In this document: positions 10,966 to 21,657 of the stretch, in pieces
Position numbering within the stretch: the first letter of the stretch is position 1
Layout: each line of letters starts with the position of its first letter
Assembly: GCF_027943255.1 (NCBI RefSeq)
Contig: NC_072892.1
Location: forward strand, 160,644,792-160,708,791
Direction of reading: 5' to 3'
DNA: 64,000 nucleotides
DNA from: Anastrepha obliqua
Lineage: Eukaryota; Arthropoda; Insecta; Diptera; Tephritidae
Position numbers and translations under genes: made by a program
Notes under the pieces: generated by a model
Told to the model about the DNA's origin: nothing
Seen by the model: the letters and a program-made list of their open reading frames with translations, nothing else
The model's database searches: none

Positions 10966-13185
10966 CCCTCCGTCGGGCGCACCCGATCTGTGAAGCACAG
11001 CTCACACTTTTTTTTGTCTCACTCTATTATTTTTTACCGTTTACTACTCTTTTGCTCAATAGCTGCTTCTTATGGTGTGCTCTTTATATCAAATCTACTC
11101 AGTTTGTGTTTTCCCTTCCCAAAGTGAAGTTATACGCAGTTTGATCGGAGAAGCTCATTGCGCCCTAACTTATCACATTTTTTAAAGTAAGTATTTTCAA
11201 AATTACTGATTTTAAATTAACTACTGCCCCATTTTAATACTAAATAATTTATTAATATTTAATAGTTAGTTGAAAATAACTTGATTTATTGATGTGGCCT
11301 GCAGGGCACATTGCGCCCAAACTCGTTACAAAGGTTTTATGCTTTAATTTGCTTTATATTCTTGATAGAAATGTCTCGTCGATACTTCAATTTAAATGAG
11401 TCCAAAGACGTGGAAGAAGTTATAAATTTGCTGGTGGCTGATGAAAATTCCGAGGCAGAGCAGGATGATGAGTCCGACCTAGATGATGAAAATTTTGGAG
11501 ACATACATTTTTTTCTAGGAAAAGATAAGATCAGTAAGTGGAATCAAAATCCACCTCTGCGAAGTGCATGCAGAGGACCTCACAACATAATTACTCACTT
11601 ACCTGGAGTAAAAGGGAATGCAAGAAATGCTAGTACTGCTGTTGATATAGGGAATAATATTTTTACCGACGAAATATTAAACATAATAGTAACATACAAC
11701 AACCAATACATTGAGACCAGTTCGAGACATTTTCGAGAAATTCATAAGAAGTTGCCAAGATAGTTACATTCCTGGGGAAAATATGACTATAGACGAAATG
11801 CTACTTGGTTTTCGTGGGAACTGTCCCTTTAGGCAGTATATACCATCTAAGCCAAATAAATATGGCATCAAGTGTTTTGCTCTCTTCGACGCGAAAATGA
11901 ATTACGTATACAACATGGAAATCTATGCTGGAAGGCAACCAGAGGGGCCCTTTTCTATTAGCAACAGGCCAAGGGACGTGGTTTTGAAAATGTCTGAGCC
12001 TCTTTTTGGCACTGGACGCAATATAACAGGCGATAACTGGTTTACTGATATGGATCTAGTTGACGAACTGAAACAAAAAAAACTATCCTAGGTTGGAACC
12101 GTAAGAAAAAATAAAAGACAATTGCCACCTGACTTTGTAGCTACTAAGGGAAGACAACAATTCACAAGTTTATTTGGGTTCAATGACGGAAAAACTTTGG
12201 CTTCATATGTTTCACGTTCTAAAAGGAATGTTATTCTCGTAGCGACTCTTCATGACAACAAGAACATTGATCTCGATTCCAAGGAAAATAAACCAGAAAT
12301 CATCTCGTTTTATAATTCAACGAAAGGTGGCGTTGATACTGTAGATAAAATGTGCGCAACGTACAATGTATCACGAAATATCAAACGCTAGGCAATGGTT
12401 ATATTTTTTACAATGCTGAATGTCGCTGGTATTAACTCTCAAGTGATATACCTCAGTAATAACCTAGAACCACTGCGCAGAAGGCTTTTCTTGAAAAAGT
12501 TGGCTCATGAACTGACAATCGAGGAGATACGTCGAAGAAGTTTGAAAACCCACGGAATACCGTTCAGTCTTTAAATAAGGTTAAAAAAATATCGACCTTC
12601 ACTTCCAAATGAACGAAGCCCTTCTCCGCCCCCTAAACGAAGACGATGCTCAACTTGCACTAGCGAAACTGGTTTGAGAAGACTGACGAATCACGAATGC
12701 AAGAAATGTAAATCACCACTTTGTTTATCCCGTACGTATATGATGTGTGAACGGTGTTATACTCCAGAGGACGAAAATACTCTATCCGAAGAGACCTAAA
12801 ACAAGCGCAATAAAAGGATTGTTTGAGTTTTATATTTTTATTGTACCCCTAATTAATTAGTTTTCTTGATCATTATATTTACAACAAATTGAATTTTTAT
12901 TGGATTCTTTCATTTTTTGTAAACTATTTTCGGTTGACTGTTTTAACTTTTTATTTTCAACCTTAATTTACGACTATCTTTTGTAACTGATAAGTTTTTG
13001 TCAAATAAACGGATTTTTATGAAAATATTTAGATTTATTTCTTATTCATATCCCTTAATGCTACTTGTGTATTTCCCATGTGTATAAACTATGCAATTAT
13101 ACTTTTATTATGTGTTTTTTAAAATGTGCCACTTAGGCACATTGCGCCCGAAGTTCACAGCCTGATAGTTGCGCCTGACGGAAGG
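10966..13185 (+). mobile_element. piggyBac-like DNA transposon, near full length (2.2 kb)
   Basis: The ends are inverted repeats: left CCCTCCGTCGGGCGCA, right (reverse complement) CCTTCCGTCAGGCGCA, 14 of 16 matching. CTGTGAA follows a few bases inside both. TTAA flanks each end. Three direct subterminal copies of CATTGCGCCC lie at 11156, 11309 and 13140; each contains the complement of the GGGCGCA in the end repeat. One transposase pseudogene (11371-12799) fills the interior, with an AATAAA at about 12809. The host site is the last codons of a minus-strand LINE. Similarity to the Drosophila 'looper' piggyBac type is a guess; placement in the piggyBac superfamily is firm. Confidence 0.93.
11371..12799 (+). 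pseudogene. piggyBac-type transposase, frameshifted, with internal deletion
   Basis: Starting at ATG 11371 (MSRRYFNLNES), the first frame runs to about 11715: an acidic N-terminus (EAEQDDESDLDDENF), then GKDKISKWNQNPP and FTDEILNIIVTYNNQYIE. The frame then shifts, and the catalytic core follows in one frame to the TAA at 12797-12799. All three acidic catalytic positions remain: MTIDEMLLGFRG (about 11787), NITGDNWFTD (about 12024) and KGGVDTVDKMC (about 12330). A C-terminal Cys-rich domain (CSTC, CKKC, MCERC) ends the protein. Compared with piggyBac, about 90 residues between YNNQYIE and RPVRDIFEKF are missing at the frameshift. In-frame stops occur at 12089 (after KQKKLS), 12389 (after NIKR) and near 12572. 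The protein cannot be made, but the decay is modest. Confidence 0.92.
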
Positions 13186-13189
13186 TTAA
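13186..13189. repeat. Right TTAA target-site duplication of piggyBac-like element
   Basis: TTAA directly after the terminal GGAAGG; pairs with 10962-10965. Confidence 0.85.
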
Positions 13190-13990
13190 TAAACGAGCAA
13201 AGCTTTGTTAGTTTTAGATGCGTTAATGCCAACTTCTACATAAATCGAAATACGGGAGTCCTAACCTTCTAGCGTGGCTGCCTATTAGACAATGACCAGT
13301 TAATACCCCTATAATTTTTCTTATAGCTTCTCTGTTAACTGTTAACATGCATTTTGATCGACCGCTGTTCCATTTTGACCATGTCTGTCTACTTAGCTCG
13401 CATGTTGAGAGATTTTTCCAACTTGTATTTACCTTATTGATGGTTTCCCTATCTATAAGTAGCTAACAAGTGGCTATAGGAATAGGTGTCAGCGTAATAT
13501 CAGCGTCATATTGAGATCAAGCGTTGTGCCGTTTCGAGCAAGTTTATCTGCCTTGCAGTTCTCTGCTATATTCCTGTGGCCTGGCACCCAAATAAGGTGT
13601 ACTTTGTAGTATTTTGATACGTAATTTAGAAGTTTAAAATGTTCTATGACTGTTTTTGACGAGTGTGTTTTATATTCTAGCACTATTATTGCTGTTTGAC
13701 TGTCCGAGTATATGAAGTCTTCACTCTCGTATTTATTACCGTAAGCCCCTCTTTTATGACAGTGACTTCCGCCTGAAATACACTGCAATGATCAGGTAGG
13801 CGAGTTGATTGGCTAACTCCAAGTTTATCGGAGTAAACCCCTCCAGCTATTCTGTTGTCTAGTTTTGAGCAATCTGTATAGATGTTTATATCATTTTCTT
13901 TAACAATAAACCCTTTATCTCATTCCTCTTTGGAAGGAAATACTGTGACGAAGGATTTCTCTAAATTGATATTCGAGGTCTACTAGCGGA
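13190..13990 (-). pseudogene. LINE ORF2 RNase H and C-terminus, interrupted by piggyBac
   Basis: On the minus strand an RNase H domain is readable: INIYTDCSKLD (first Asp, about 13885), VFQAEVTVIKEG (Glu, about 13780), FIYSDSQTAI (Asp, about 13710), VHLIWVPGHRNIAENCKADKLAR (about 13600-13540). After stops it continues as GVLTGHCLIGSHARRLGLPY and a damaged zinc knuckle (CRSW instead of CRSC, about 13220). It then reaches the TTAA at 13186-13189; its last codons lie beyond the piggyBac element at 10961 and below. The 3' half is therefore essentially complete, the 5' part (RT, endonuclease) absent. All four RNase H acidic residues are present, yet stops and a frameshift kill the frame. Confidence 0.85.
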
Positions 13991-13999
13991 GATGTAGGA

Positions 14000-14408
14000 A
14001 CTCGGTTTTCATATCCAAGCATATGCAGACGATGTCTGTGCGCTAACATCGGATAAATCCTTAAGGAGGCTTTGCACGTAAGTGCAGTATCCTCTGTTTT
14101 TGGCACCTAAAGACGACCTGATACCCACAGTTTCATTTGGAAGGAAATTTGATATCAGATTTCCATTGCGTGAACAATGGTGCAATCCAGAATGCATGCA
14201 AGGAGGTTTGACGGATATTTTCTTCACCGATGCGTCCAAGAATGAAATAGGGTCTGGAGCCGGATGGTACTTAAACGATAGTAATAAGTATCACTATGCT
14301 ATGGGGGAATGGCAACTGTTTTCCAAACAGAAGTTTTTGCCATCCTGAAAGCAGCCGAATGGATAATCGAGAGAAGATGGAGCGGTAAACAGATTGGAGT
14401 TTTCAGTG
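14000..14408 (+). pseudogene. LINE RT-RNase H fragment with internal deletion
   Basis: Plus translation: GFHIQAYADDVCALTSDKS (14010-14065) is reverse transcriptase motif C with an intact YADD. A short linker follows and then an RNase H start, IFFTDASKNEIGSGAGWYL (about 14215-14270). After a one-base frameshift near 14305 it reads MATVFQTEVFAILKAAEW (Glu motif) and IGVFSDS (Asp motif, about 14395-14412). The RT thumb/connection region normally between YADD and RNase H is mostly missing, so the copy has an internal deletion. It lies between two minus-strand LINE pieces. Confidence 0.8.
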
Positions 14409-14735
14409 ACAGTGTATTGGGAAATTTCCTTCTTACTACCATTGCAACATCATGCGCATATGTTACGACGTGTTGTCCTCTCTCTTCTAGGCTCTTTAGC
14501 AAGAAGTTTATTGTCAGCACCCAGAGAAAAGGGGACAGCGTTCCGCCTGAGGTATTCCTCTACTGACTCTTTTCCTGATTTTCGTGGCACCTAGGGTTGC
14601 AGATTTGTGGCTCATGAGCATGTTTTTGATCAACTCAACCAGACCTCCGGAGATCCCGAAATCAGTCAGTGCCTTTATAATGGTATCCGGTAGGATGTTG
14701 TTAAACGCGTCCTCGATATCAAGGAAGGCTCAAAA
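14409..14735 (-). pseudogene. LINE reverse transcriptase fragment (motifs A-C)
   Basis: Minus strand: AFLDIEDAFNNILPDTI (motif A, Asp present, about 14730-14680), then RVSRGIPQ (motif B, about 14560) and, after a frameshift, LTINFLLKSLEERGQHVVTYAHDVAMVVRRKF (motif C; YADD changed to YAHD). The catalytic Asp lost in YAHD and the frameshift make it inactive. It meets the plus-strand LINE tail-to-tail at about 14408. Confidence 0.82.
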
Positions 14736-15629
14736 TTGCATATTCAAAATTTTTTTAAGAATTCAGATTCAAAAAGGTTAAAGTTCAGATGAAAATTTGA
14801 TGAATTTTTCAAACATTTTTTTAAGCTTTGATTGAAGCGGGTTTGATTAAAAAACGAAAAACATGCAAAACAATAAAAAAATGAATAAATAATAAAAAAA
14901 AGTTGTAACTACTAAGCAAACTCATCACGCACTCCATTTCGCTCGCCAATGTAGGCCCATACATATTTTTAAGTAGAAAGGCATTCAAATTCCCGCACTT
15001 TTTTCCACTTGTAACTTATCAGATAAGCGTCACGACAGCAACATGAACTTAGCCGCAGCAGCTAAATCGGTAGCAATAGCAATAAACTAAAGTATACAAC
15101 AACAACAAGAAATGTGTTTTTTCTCTTAGAGCCATGTTTTGTATTAGCGCCGCCAAAACGCACTGATTGTGTCGACTGTAGCGACGCGCGCTGGAGTAGA
15201 TAAAGTAGCGCGATAAAAATGCGTCAGTCACTTTGGCATGTTTAGATTAAAGTCGAAATGTGTGCAACAGCAAAAGTCGGTATGCAGATACATCAGACAC
15301 ATAAATAAGTGAGAGTGTATGTGTGTGATTGGGTACAGCTGGGGACTTAAAAATCTGTACTGCTTGAATTTAAAGGCTAGCAGGGTCTTTTAGGTGCAAC
15401 GCTCAATGAGCTGGCTACTTTTACACAAGGTGGCGCGAATTGTGTGAATAACTGATGTTTTTAAATAACTGTTTCATTAAATAAAAAAAACTTATGAGTT
15501 GGATGGAAATCTTATTTTGGCTTTTACGCTATCCATTGCTTGTCTGTTTGTATGTATGCGGCAATTTTTTGTTCACAAGTGTCAAATATGGTTGACGTAC
15601 GACGGTAATTGCAAAAATTATGTTCGTGA
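14736..15629. other. Unassigned sequence
   Basis: No recognisable gene or element. The part near 15000-15350 has ordinary fly intronic composition with a short GTGT run near 15315. Confidence 0.3.
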
Positions 15630-15905
15630 GAGGTGGATTGACAAAGATGAAAAATCCCGAAAATTTTAGAAAATAATTTTACCCTGGCCAACACAGATCT
15701 TGTTCGACAAATATGATAAATCGCGAATATTTTTGAGATTGCCGTTTTAAAAGAGCCGAAAACTTTCGGGATTATTATAAAAATTAGAAAAAAGTTTGCC
15801 TTGGCAATAGAGAAATTGTTTGAGAAGTATGAAAAATCCCGAAAATGTTCGTAATTCCGCGATTGTCGTTTTAAAATCCCGAAATAACGAGATTTATAAA
15901 GTGCG
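15630..15905. repeat. Two-unit diverged direct repeat around AAATCCCGAAAA
   Basis: GATGAAAAATCCCGAAAATTTT at 15648 and TATGAAAAATCCCGAAAATGTT at 15829 head two copies. Both hold (TTTT)ACCCTGGCCAA / TTGCCTTGGCAA, a GTT.GA.AA.TATGA stretch, and GATTGCCGTTTTAAAA / GATTGTCGTTTTAAAA. Unit length is about 140-180 bp. No coding content. Confidence 0.55.
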
Positions 15906-17567
15906 TCAAGATTAAATGCTATAAAAATTAGTCAGGAGTCGTTTAACGCGTAGAAGTACCACTTGTACTGATTTCTCTTACTGCCTGAGCCAGAATTAAC
16001 CAAGCCATTTAAATTCCTTAAAATTTATTGATACCCATGTTTTGACTATTCGTACAACATTCTACGCAAATGCGAGTACAAATATCTTTTGATATTGTTC
16101 ACATTTGACTGTCTGATCTTCCCTTACTGCCAGTTGAGAAAAGTGAACTGAACTCCTCTTTCAATCACTCCTGTCAGAGCATATTTCAACATCAATTCCT
16201 CCATCTTGTAATTGTTGTACATATTTTTCTGACTGCCTAGCGCATACCATAAATACTGGCGGGTGTATGGTGGCTTATGAATAGTAAGCTGCTTGCATTT
16301 ACAGTCCTACTCATTGCTCTTCTCATTGTGAACAAGACTTCCGCTCCCCATAGAGTTTCCGAGCCGTGCCATATATCACATCTCCAGTCTCATTTCAGGC
16401 TTTAGCAAGTTATAGCTGACAGGATGTGTGCCTACAAACCATATAGACTTAGCTTTGAGCTCGATATATAAGTACACAACTAAAGAGCTGTCACCCTCCA
16501 CTCACTCATCCTTTACCGAAGGTAATCACATTTAAGCCAACCCTCATTGATTTTAATCTCGTTTGGTTTGAACTTTTTCGAATTTACCGCAAACCCAATC
16601 ATCTATGCTACTTAAGTCTTGTAATCTGATCTCTTTTCTACTAATCCTACATTTCATTGATTATTTTGTGCATTTTAAATTGAGAAAAAAGTTGTCCGAG
16701 TATGCCTCAAAAGCAACATCCGCTACACATCAATAACATTCTATTTTCGCAAAATTGCCAGAAAAAAAAACAAACCGAGAGTAATTTGCACAATTTTAGG
16801 AAGCAGAATTCTCACATGCTTTCACAGGCTACATGGATATTCAAATATGTACATATGTAAGTATGTATGTGGCATACTTAGTATTCAGTGGATACCCGCA
16901 TCGACACAGCAACCACCCATCTACAGATTAGTATTGGGAAACTAAAATAGATTCGGATGTGGGGTCAGAAGCTTAAGTTTGAACAGATGGAAATCTATGG
17001 AAAAAAAGGAAAGCAAAACAAACAAAAAACAAAAAACTAAGTTCTCATTTGGGCAAAGCTATTGGGAAAGTGAAAAATAACAGACTAGAGCCTGAACATT
17101 TTTAGCTTTTTCCGAGAGCCATCATTCCAACTGCTGCGCTATCCTACGCATGCATTTCATCAATGGCATGAGTTCGATGGACATAGCTCCATGGGTGATC
17201 ATTACAATGCATATGAGGAAAACAAATTTAATAAGAAAAACAAGAGAAAGAATAATGGAAACGGAGGAGGGGTAAAGCGGTTTCTGCCACAAATCCACAG
17301 ACAAATAGTGAACAATAAGAATTTTATTCTTAGCACACAGATAATATAAGGCAAGGAACCGACACTGAAGTCTCTCTACTCTCTACTAAATAATGAAATT
17401 AACGGTGTGAAAAATTGCATTTCGATTTTATAAATATTTACAAATTGGGGGACATCAGAATTCGTTTTAGAGGCATGGTTCCTTCGGCAAAGTTTCTTAT
17501 TTTGATCCCTAGAATACGATATTCACAGAGCAATGAGCGATTTTAAAATCGACCCGCCCTAATATAT
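15906..17567. other. Unassigned sequence
   Basis: About 1.7 kb without a recognised feature. A short ATGT/GTAT microsatellite lies near 16845-16870. No exon-like frame with a known motif. Confidence 0.3.
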
Positions 17568-17880
17568 ATCTATATGTATAATTGGCGCGTACACCTTCCT
17601 TTATATGATGTTAGCTCCTCGTCCAATTTGTGGTGTGCTTCTTAAAGTTTTTTCTCAAATGGAGGGACCTACAGTTTTACGCTGCCTCCGAACCCGTAGA
17701 CCGTTTTTTATGAGGAGCTTCTTCATGGCAGAAATGCACTCAAAGATTTTGCATTGCATGTCGAGGAGTGACCGCTATTAGAAAAAACCTTTTCTATCAT
17801 TTGGCGTTTCTTGCCTAAAGTTTCGAACACGGGCACTGCAAACCTACTGGTGGTCACTTACAAACTCATTCGGCGACCGC
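17568..17880 (-). mobile_element. SINE family 1 (tRNA-headed), full-length diverged copy
   Basis: Reverse complement of the same ~315-bp unit seen intact at 39931-40245. At the high-coordinate end the tRNA-like head starts GCGGTCGCCGAATGAGTTTG with a decayed B box GTGTTCGAAACTT. The body keeps GCCATGAAGAAGCTCCTCAT and GTAGGTCCCTCCATTTG, and the 3' end GGTGTACGCGCCAATTATA followed by a TA-rich tail at 17565-17580. Substitutions are frequent, so this is an older insertion. RNA polymerase III promoter function is doubtful in this copy. Confidence 0.85.
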
Positions 17881-18424
17881 ATAATAATATCTTCTCTAAT
17901 ACACGGCGGTGTTCCTAATAATAATAGCGCGGCATATTACACATTTTTGACTACTTAACTTTTTTTTTTGAAATTTTTTTTTAGTTTATAGTTAGTTAAT
18001 TAATTTATATAATATAATTTTCAATATTGTTTTTTTTTTTATATTTTTAAGAACTTAAAGTTTCAAACAAAACATATAAAAATTCAAAAAATTTCACCGA
18101 AAAACTTTTTGCTAGAATTTATCGAAAAATTTTGGCTTTGCAGTATTGCATCCCATTCAATTTTGTTGTAAAATTCTGCAAAATTAAACGGATGCGAATT
18201 TCGCGTTAATTTATTTGTGCTGTTGTGTTGTTGCTGGTGCTACGCATTTACTTTCATATAATAGGTGAACAAAAATTTTCTAAAATTTGCAAATGGCAAA
18301 ATTTCATCTATTCCACCATCATAGAAATGGATGCTAAGCCTATAGATCGTTAACAGAAACGTGATTTTGAGAACGAGATTTTTCAAATATCTTAGTGAAT
18401 TTGAAATTGTAATTGTTTTCATAT
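17881..18424. other. AT-rich unassigned sequence
   Basis: Contains a phrase AATAATAATAGCGCGGC and long T-runs; no feature recognised up to the TTAA MITE. Confidence 0.3.
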
Positions 18425-19063
18425 TTAAGGGGGCCTCTTATCAGTCGGCTTCAAAAAATCGATTTTTTTACTGCAATCGATAGATTTTACAGCGGAATTC
18501 AAAGTGATTTCGGAGTTACAGGCCTGTGTACCGACCCTCGTGTGCCTACCTTCTGAAAACTTTGAAAACTCAAAACCATGTTTTTGAAAATGGCGTGTAA
18601 GATTTAAAAAAACGACGAAAGTTATCGTTTCAAACCGATAATCTATATAAAGATAACTAAAATGCGCAACTACTAACTAACAAAAAACAAAACAAATTCA
18701 TTTTTTAATGTTATTCAGCACCTTTTTTGAAAATAAATAGCGAAAAAAGCACTTTTTTCAATAATTAATGGTGTGTTCATTTTTTCATATTTTTATGCAA
18801 GAGTAGTCTATTATATGCGGGAAAGCCTTCTGAATAAGCATTTTTTTCTTTTGTGTTTCAGGTGAAAATTACGACCTCAATGTTACACGCCGTTCTATTA
18901 GCGCGTAACGAGAAGCTGCGCGAGATCCCTCATATGTCCGCCATTTTGTTTTTTATTTATGTTAAAAAATTCTTTATTACTCTTCAATCACGCCTTCAAA
19001 TAAATGCAAAAAAAATTGAGAAAAAACACCTTTTTTTGAAGTCACTGATAAGAGGCCCCTTAA
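18425..19063. mobile_element. TTAA-flanked MITE, ends GGGGCCTCTTATCAGT
   Basis: Left end TTAA (18425-18428) then GGGGGCCTCTTATCAGTCGG; right end (reverse complement) TTAA then GGGGCCTCTTATCAGTGACT. Both continue CTTCAAAAAA, giving an imperfect inverted repeat of about 28 bp. TTAA at both ends points to piggyBac-type mobilisation. The 630-bp interior codes for nothing recognisable; a frame at 18853-19122 lies wholly inside it and is incidental. Contains ATCGAT words and a GC-richer patch at 18890-18945. Confidence 0.82.
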
Positions 19064-19805
19064 AAGCCTTGAAACCAATAATTTTAGTTGATTATTTGTT
19101 TTACGTCAATGCTCTACCCTAATGTGACAGCGCCAGCTGAGCGAGTAGTCCACTGATGATTTTTTCTGAAGTACTGAAATTCGCAAAATTATACACTACT
19201 TGGGAGCTATCAAAAAAGAGTCATAACGCAACTGCCCTCATTAGTACTAGTTGCACACTAGTGTATTAAACAGACACTTCCTAAGACAAAACTTGTAATG
19301 TTAACTAGTTATTTACACTAGTTCGGAATTATTGAAAAAGGGATGTAAATCGTACTAGTTGCTAACTGTCGCATTTAGTACTAGTTGCAAACTAGTTTTA
19401 TAAACATACACTTCCTGAGACATATTTTTAATGAAATTATTGCAAAATGGATGTACCTCGTACTAGTTGTTAATTGTCGCATTCAGTACTAGTTGCAAAC
19501 TAGTTTTATAAACATACACTTCCTGAGACATATTTTTAATGAAATTATTGCAAAATGGATGTACCTCGTACTAGTTGTTAATTGTCGCATTTAGTACTAG
19601 TTGCGAGCTACTGTATTAAACAGACAAGTATATTTTTCGAAAGTAGAAGAAAAACCGATGTAAATCGCACTATTTGTTAACTGCTGTATGTAGTACTAGT
19701 TGCAAACTAGGGTATTCAATAAACATTTCCTAAGGCATATTTTTACCGTACTATTTGTTAACTGTCATATTTAGTACTAGTTCCAAACTAGTTTATTAAT
19801 CAAAC

Positions 19806-19819
19806 ATATCCCAAGATAT
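19806..19819. repeat. Target-site duplication (left) of I-like LINE
   Basis: ATATCCCAAGATAT here matches ATATCCTAAGATAT at 20411-20424 in 13 of 14 bases and directly abuts the LINE's TAA-type tail. Confidence 0.8.
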
Positions 19820-20410
19820 TATTATTATTATTATTTATTAGATATATCAAAATGCTTATACCTAAATATAGAGAAGTACTAGCTGCAGGACTTACGACTC
19901 TTTCTTTAAGTATGTAATACATGTGTTGATTTAGTTCTAATTGTGGAGTTTAAATAATCTTTATTGACTTACATTGTTTCAGAAAGTTATATATTTTCTG
20001 AATGTTTTCAGAAGAAGGTTTTTCAAGAAATGCGCCAATATTTTGATCCTGTGACTTCGGAGATTGGGGCATTCATCTAGTAAGTGGTCGACCGTGGAAA
20101 GTGATTCACACCAACGACATGTGTTTTTGGGTTTCCCTGTGAGGAGGTGTTCGTGTGTCAAGAGGATGTGCCCAATGCGTAACCGTATAAAGGTAGTGGG
20201 TTGGGTTCGAGTGTTATTATTTGGAAAGTGGGGGTTTTGTCCTGATGGGTTAACTTTGCTGTACCAGGATGAAAATTCTTTCCAATTCTTATCTTTCTCA
20301 CTTTGAATATATGCTGCAACGGTCCTAATCGAATCGTGTTTTTCAAATATTGCAAAAGTAAGGCAGGGTTGGAGATGGATTTGTTTGGCGGCCACATCTG
20401 CTGCCTCGTT
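19820..20410 (-). mobile_element. 5'-truncated I-like LINE with TAA-repeat tail
   Basis: Minus-strand coding sequence starts abruptly at 20410 within the end of RNase H (NEAADVAAKQ) and continues to a stop at 19979: a linker, then RLRIGHILLTHEHLLTGK and a zinc knuckle CRWCESLSTVDHLLDEC (C-x2-C-x7-H-x4-C, about 20125-20075). The 3' UTR ends in (TAA)n on the minus strand (19820-19838), typical of I-type LINEs. A 14-bp target duplication frames it. The retained frame (about 140 residues) has no stop, so the insertion is young relative to neighbours. 5' truncation is normal for target-primed reverse transcription. Confidence 0.87.
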
Positions 20411-20424
20411 ATATCCTAAGATAT
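20411..20424. repeat. Target-site duplication (right) of I-like LINE
   Basis: ATATCCTAAGATAT; pairs with 19806-19819. The sequence CCTAAGATATATTTTTGA is native to the tandem array unit, showing which copy is the original site. Confidence 0.8.
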
Positions 20425-20545
20425 ATTTTTGACGAAAGTATTGAAAAGGGGATTTTAATCGCACTAGTTGTTAACTGTTCCATTTAGTTGCAAATCGTAC
20501 TAGTAATCAACTGTCGCATTCAGCACTAGTAGCAAACTAGCTTAA

Positions 20546-21640
20546 GATGTATGCAATGGGTGGCAGCTTCGAAAATTAAGCAGCTCGTTCCATTGAAAAG
20601 TAATGGAAATGGTTCTAAATTCACTGTAATTGCGTCGCTTCAGCACCAGTGCGTTTTCCTGTAGCATAAAGCGCTTTAGATGTATGTGTCTATGAGTGAA
20701 TGAAAGAAATTGTGGGCGGTTAGCGTGAATTACATTTATTGTTTGTACTGCCTCATTGTTTTAATTAACATATGTATGTATGTGTACTTTACACAAACAT
20801 ACACATATACACACATAGATATTTGGTAATTTCATTTAGTTAATGAACTTCTCTTACCAGAAATTCTCCAAATAGCAAATGTGGCAACCTTAGAAACGTA
20901 TCCAGTTAACACCACATCAATTGGAAATGTGTAGACAATATTAATTAGAAATTCTTAGCATTTCTGATTTTATCGTTAATTTTATGTGTTTTCACAGAAT
21001 TAATTGTAATATTTAATATGGACGCACAAAATTGCAGGATTACGCAGAGCTATGTATGTACTTATATGTGTTATGTAGACGCCGCATACTAGGCGCTCAT
21101 TAAAATGATTGTTTGTGGGATGTACTGGGTGCATTCATCATTTCTCGATAAAAAAGTATATAAAAATGTTAGCATGAAATTCAATTTTGCAGTAGAGTTC
21201 GGCTCTCCGCACGCCTTCTGGCACGAAAAGGATATCCAAATAAAAGTGAGCTGAGAATGTGAGGATAAAAGCCAGACGTACACCACAAATTTGAGAACCA
21301 GGTAAGCTGAAATGAATTCTACGACACATATAACTTTAAAAGTAAAATATTAGTTTGGAGAAAAAGAAATCCATTATTTTTGAGTAAAATGTTTGCGCAA
21401 ATGGTTCAAAACTCTTTTAGCTCCTGTGCGATGCTACGATTAATAATATACCGGTCAATTTCTACTATATATGTGATCTTATCGACATTTTCTACGATGG
21501 GCTTGTGCGAGGTACATCTTTAACATCAAAAATGCCTGGCAGAAATGATGAAACCAAAGTTGCATGTAAGTAGCTGTTACAGGTTTGGCATCACAAACCA
21601 TTCACTATTTCAGCTGCCTGGCTAGCAATTTCGTCTTTAT
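20546..21640. other. Unassigned sequence
   Basis: No recognised feature. A short ATGT/ACAC microsatellite lies at about 20770-20815. Confidence 0.3.
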
Positions 21641-21657
21641 CAACGAAAAAGTGTAAA

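Larger units (their letters stand above)
19240..20545. repeat. Tandem array built on AGTACTAGTTGCAAACTAGT, split by a LINE
   Basis: Units begin with AGTACTAGTTGCAAACTAG-like words at about 19248, 19377, 19487, 19597, 19696 and 19776, and continue after the LINE at 20425-20540. Unit length is 80-132 bp; the copies starting at 19377 and 19487 are nearly identical (about 110 bp). Each unit holds CTTCCT.AGACATATTTTT, GTAC..CGTACTAGTTGTTAA and TGTCGCATTTAG. The palindrome ACTAGT occurs two or more times per unit. An I-like LINE interrupts one unit at 19820-20410. No coding content. Confidence 0.85.

Noticed and set aside
18853..19122. 89-residue plus ORF
   Set aside because: It spans the right end of the TTAA MITE and runs past it, so it is a chance frame.
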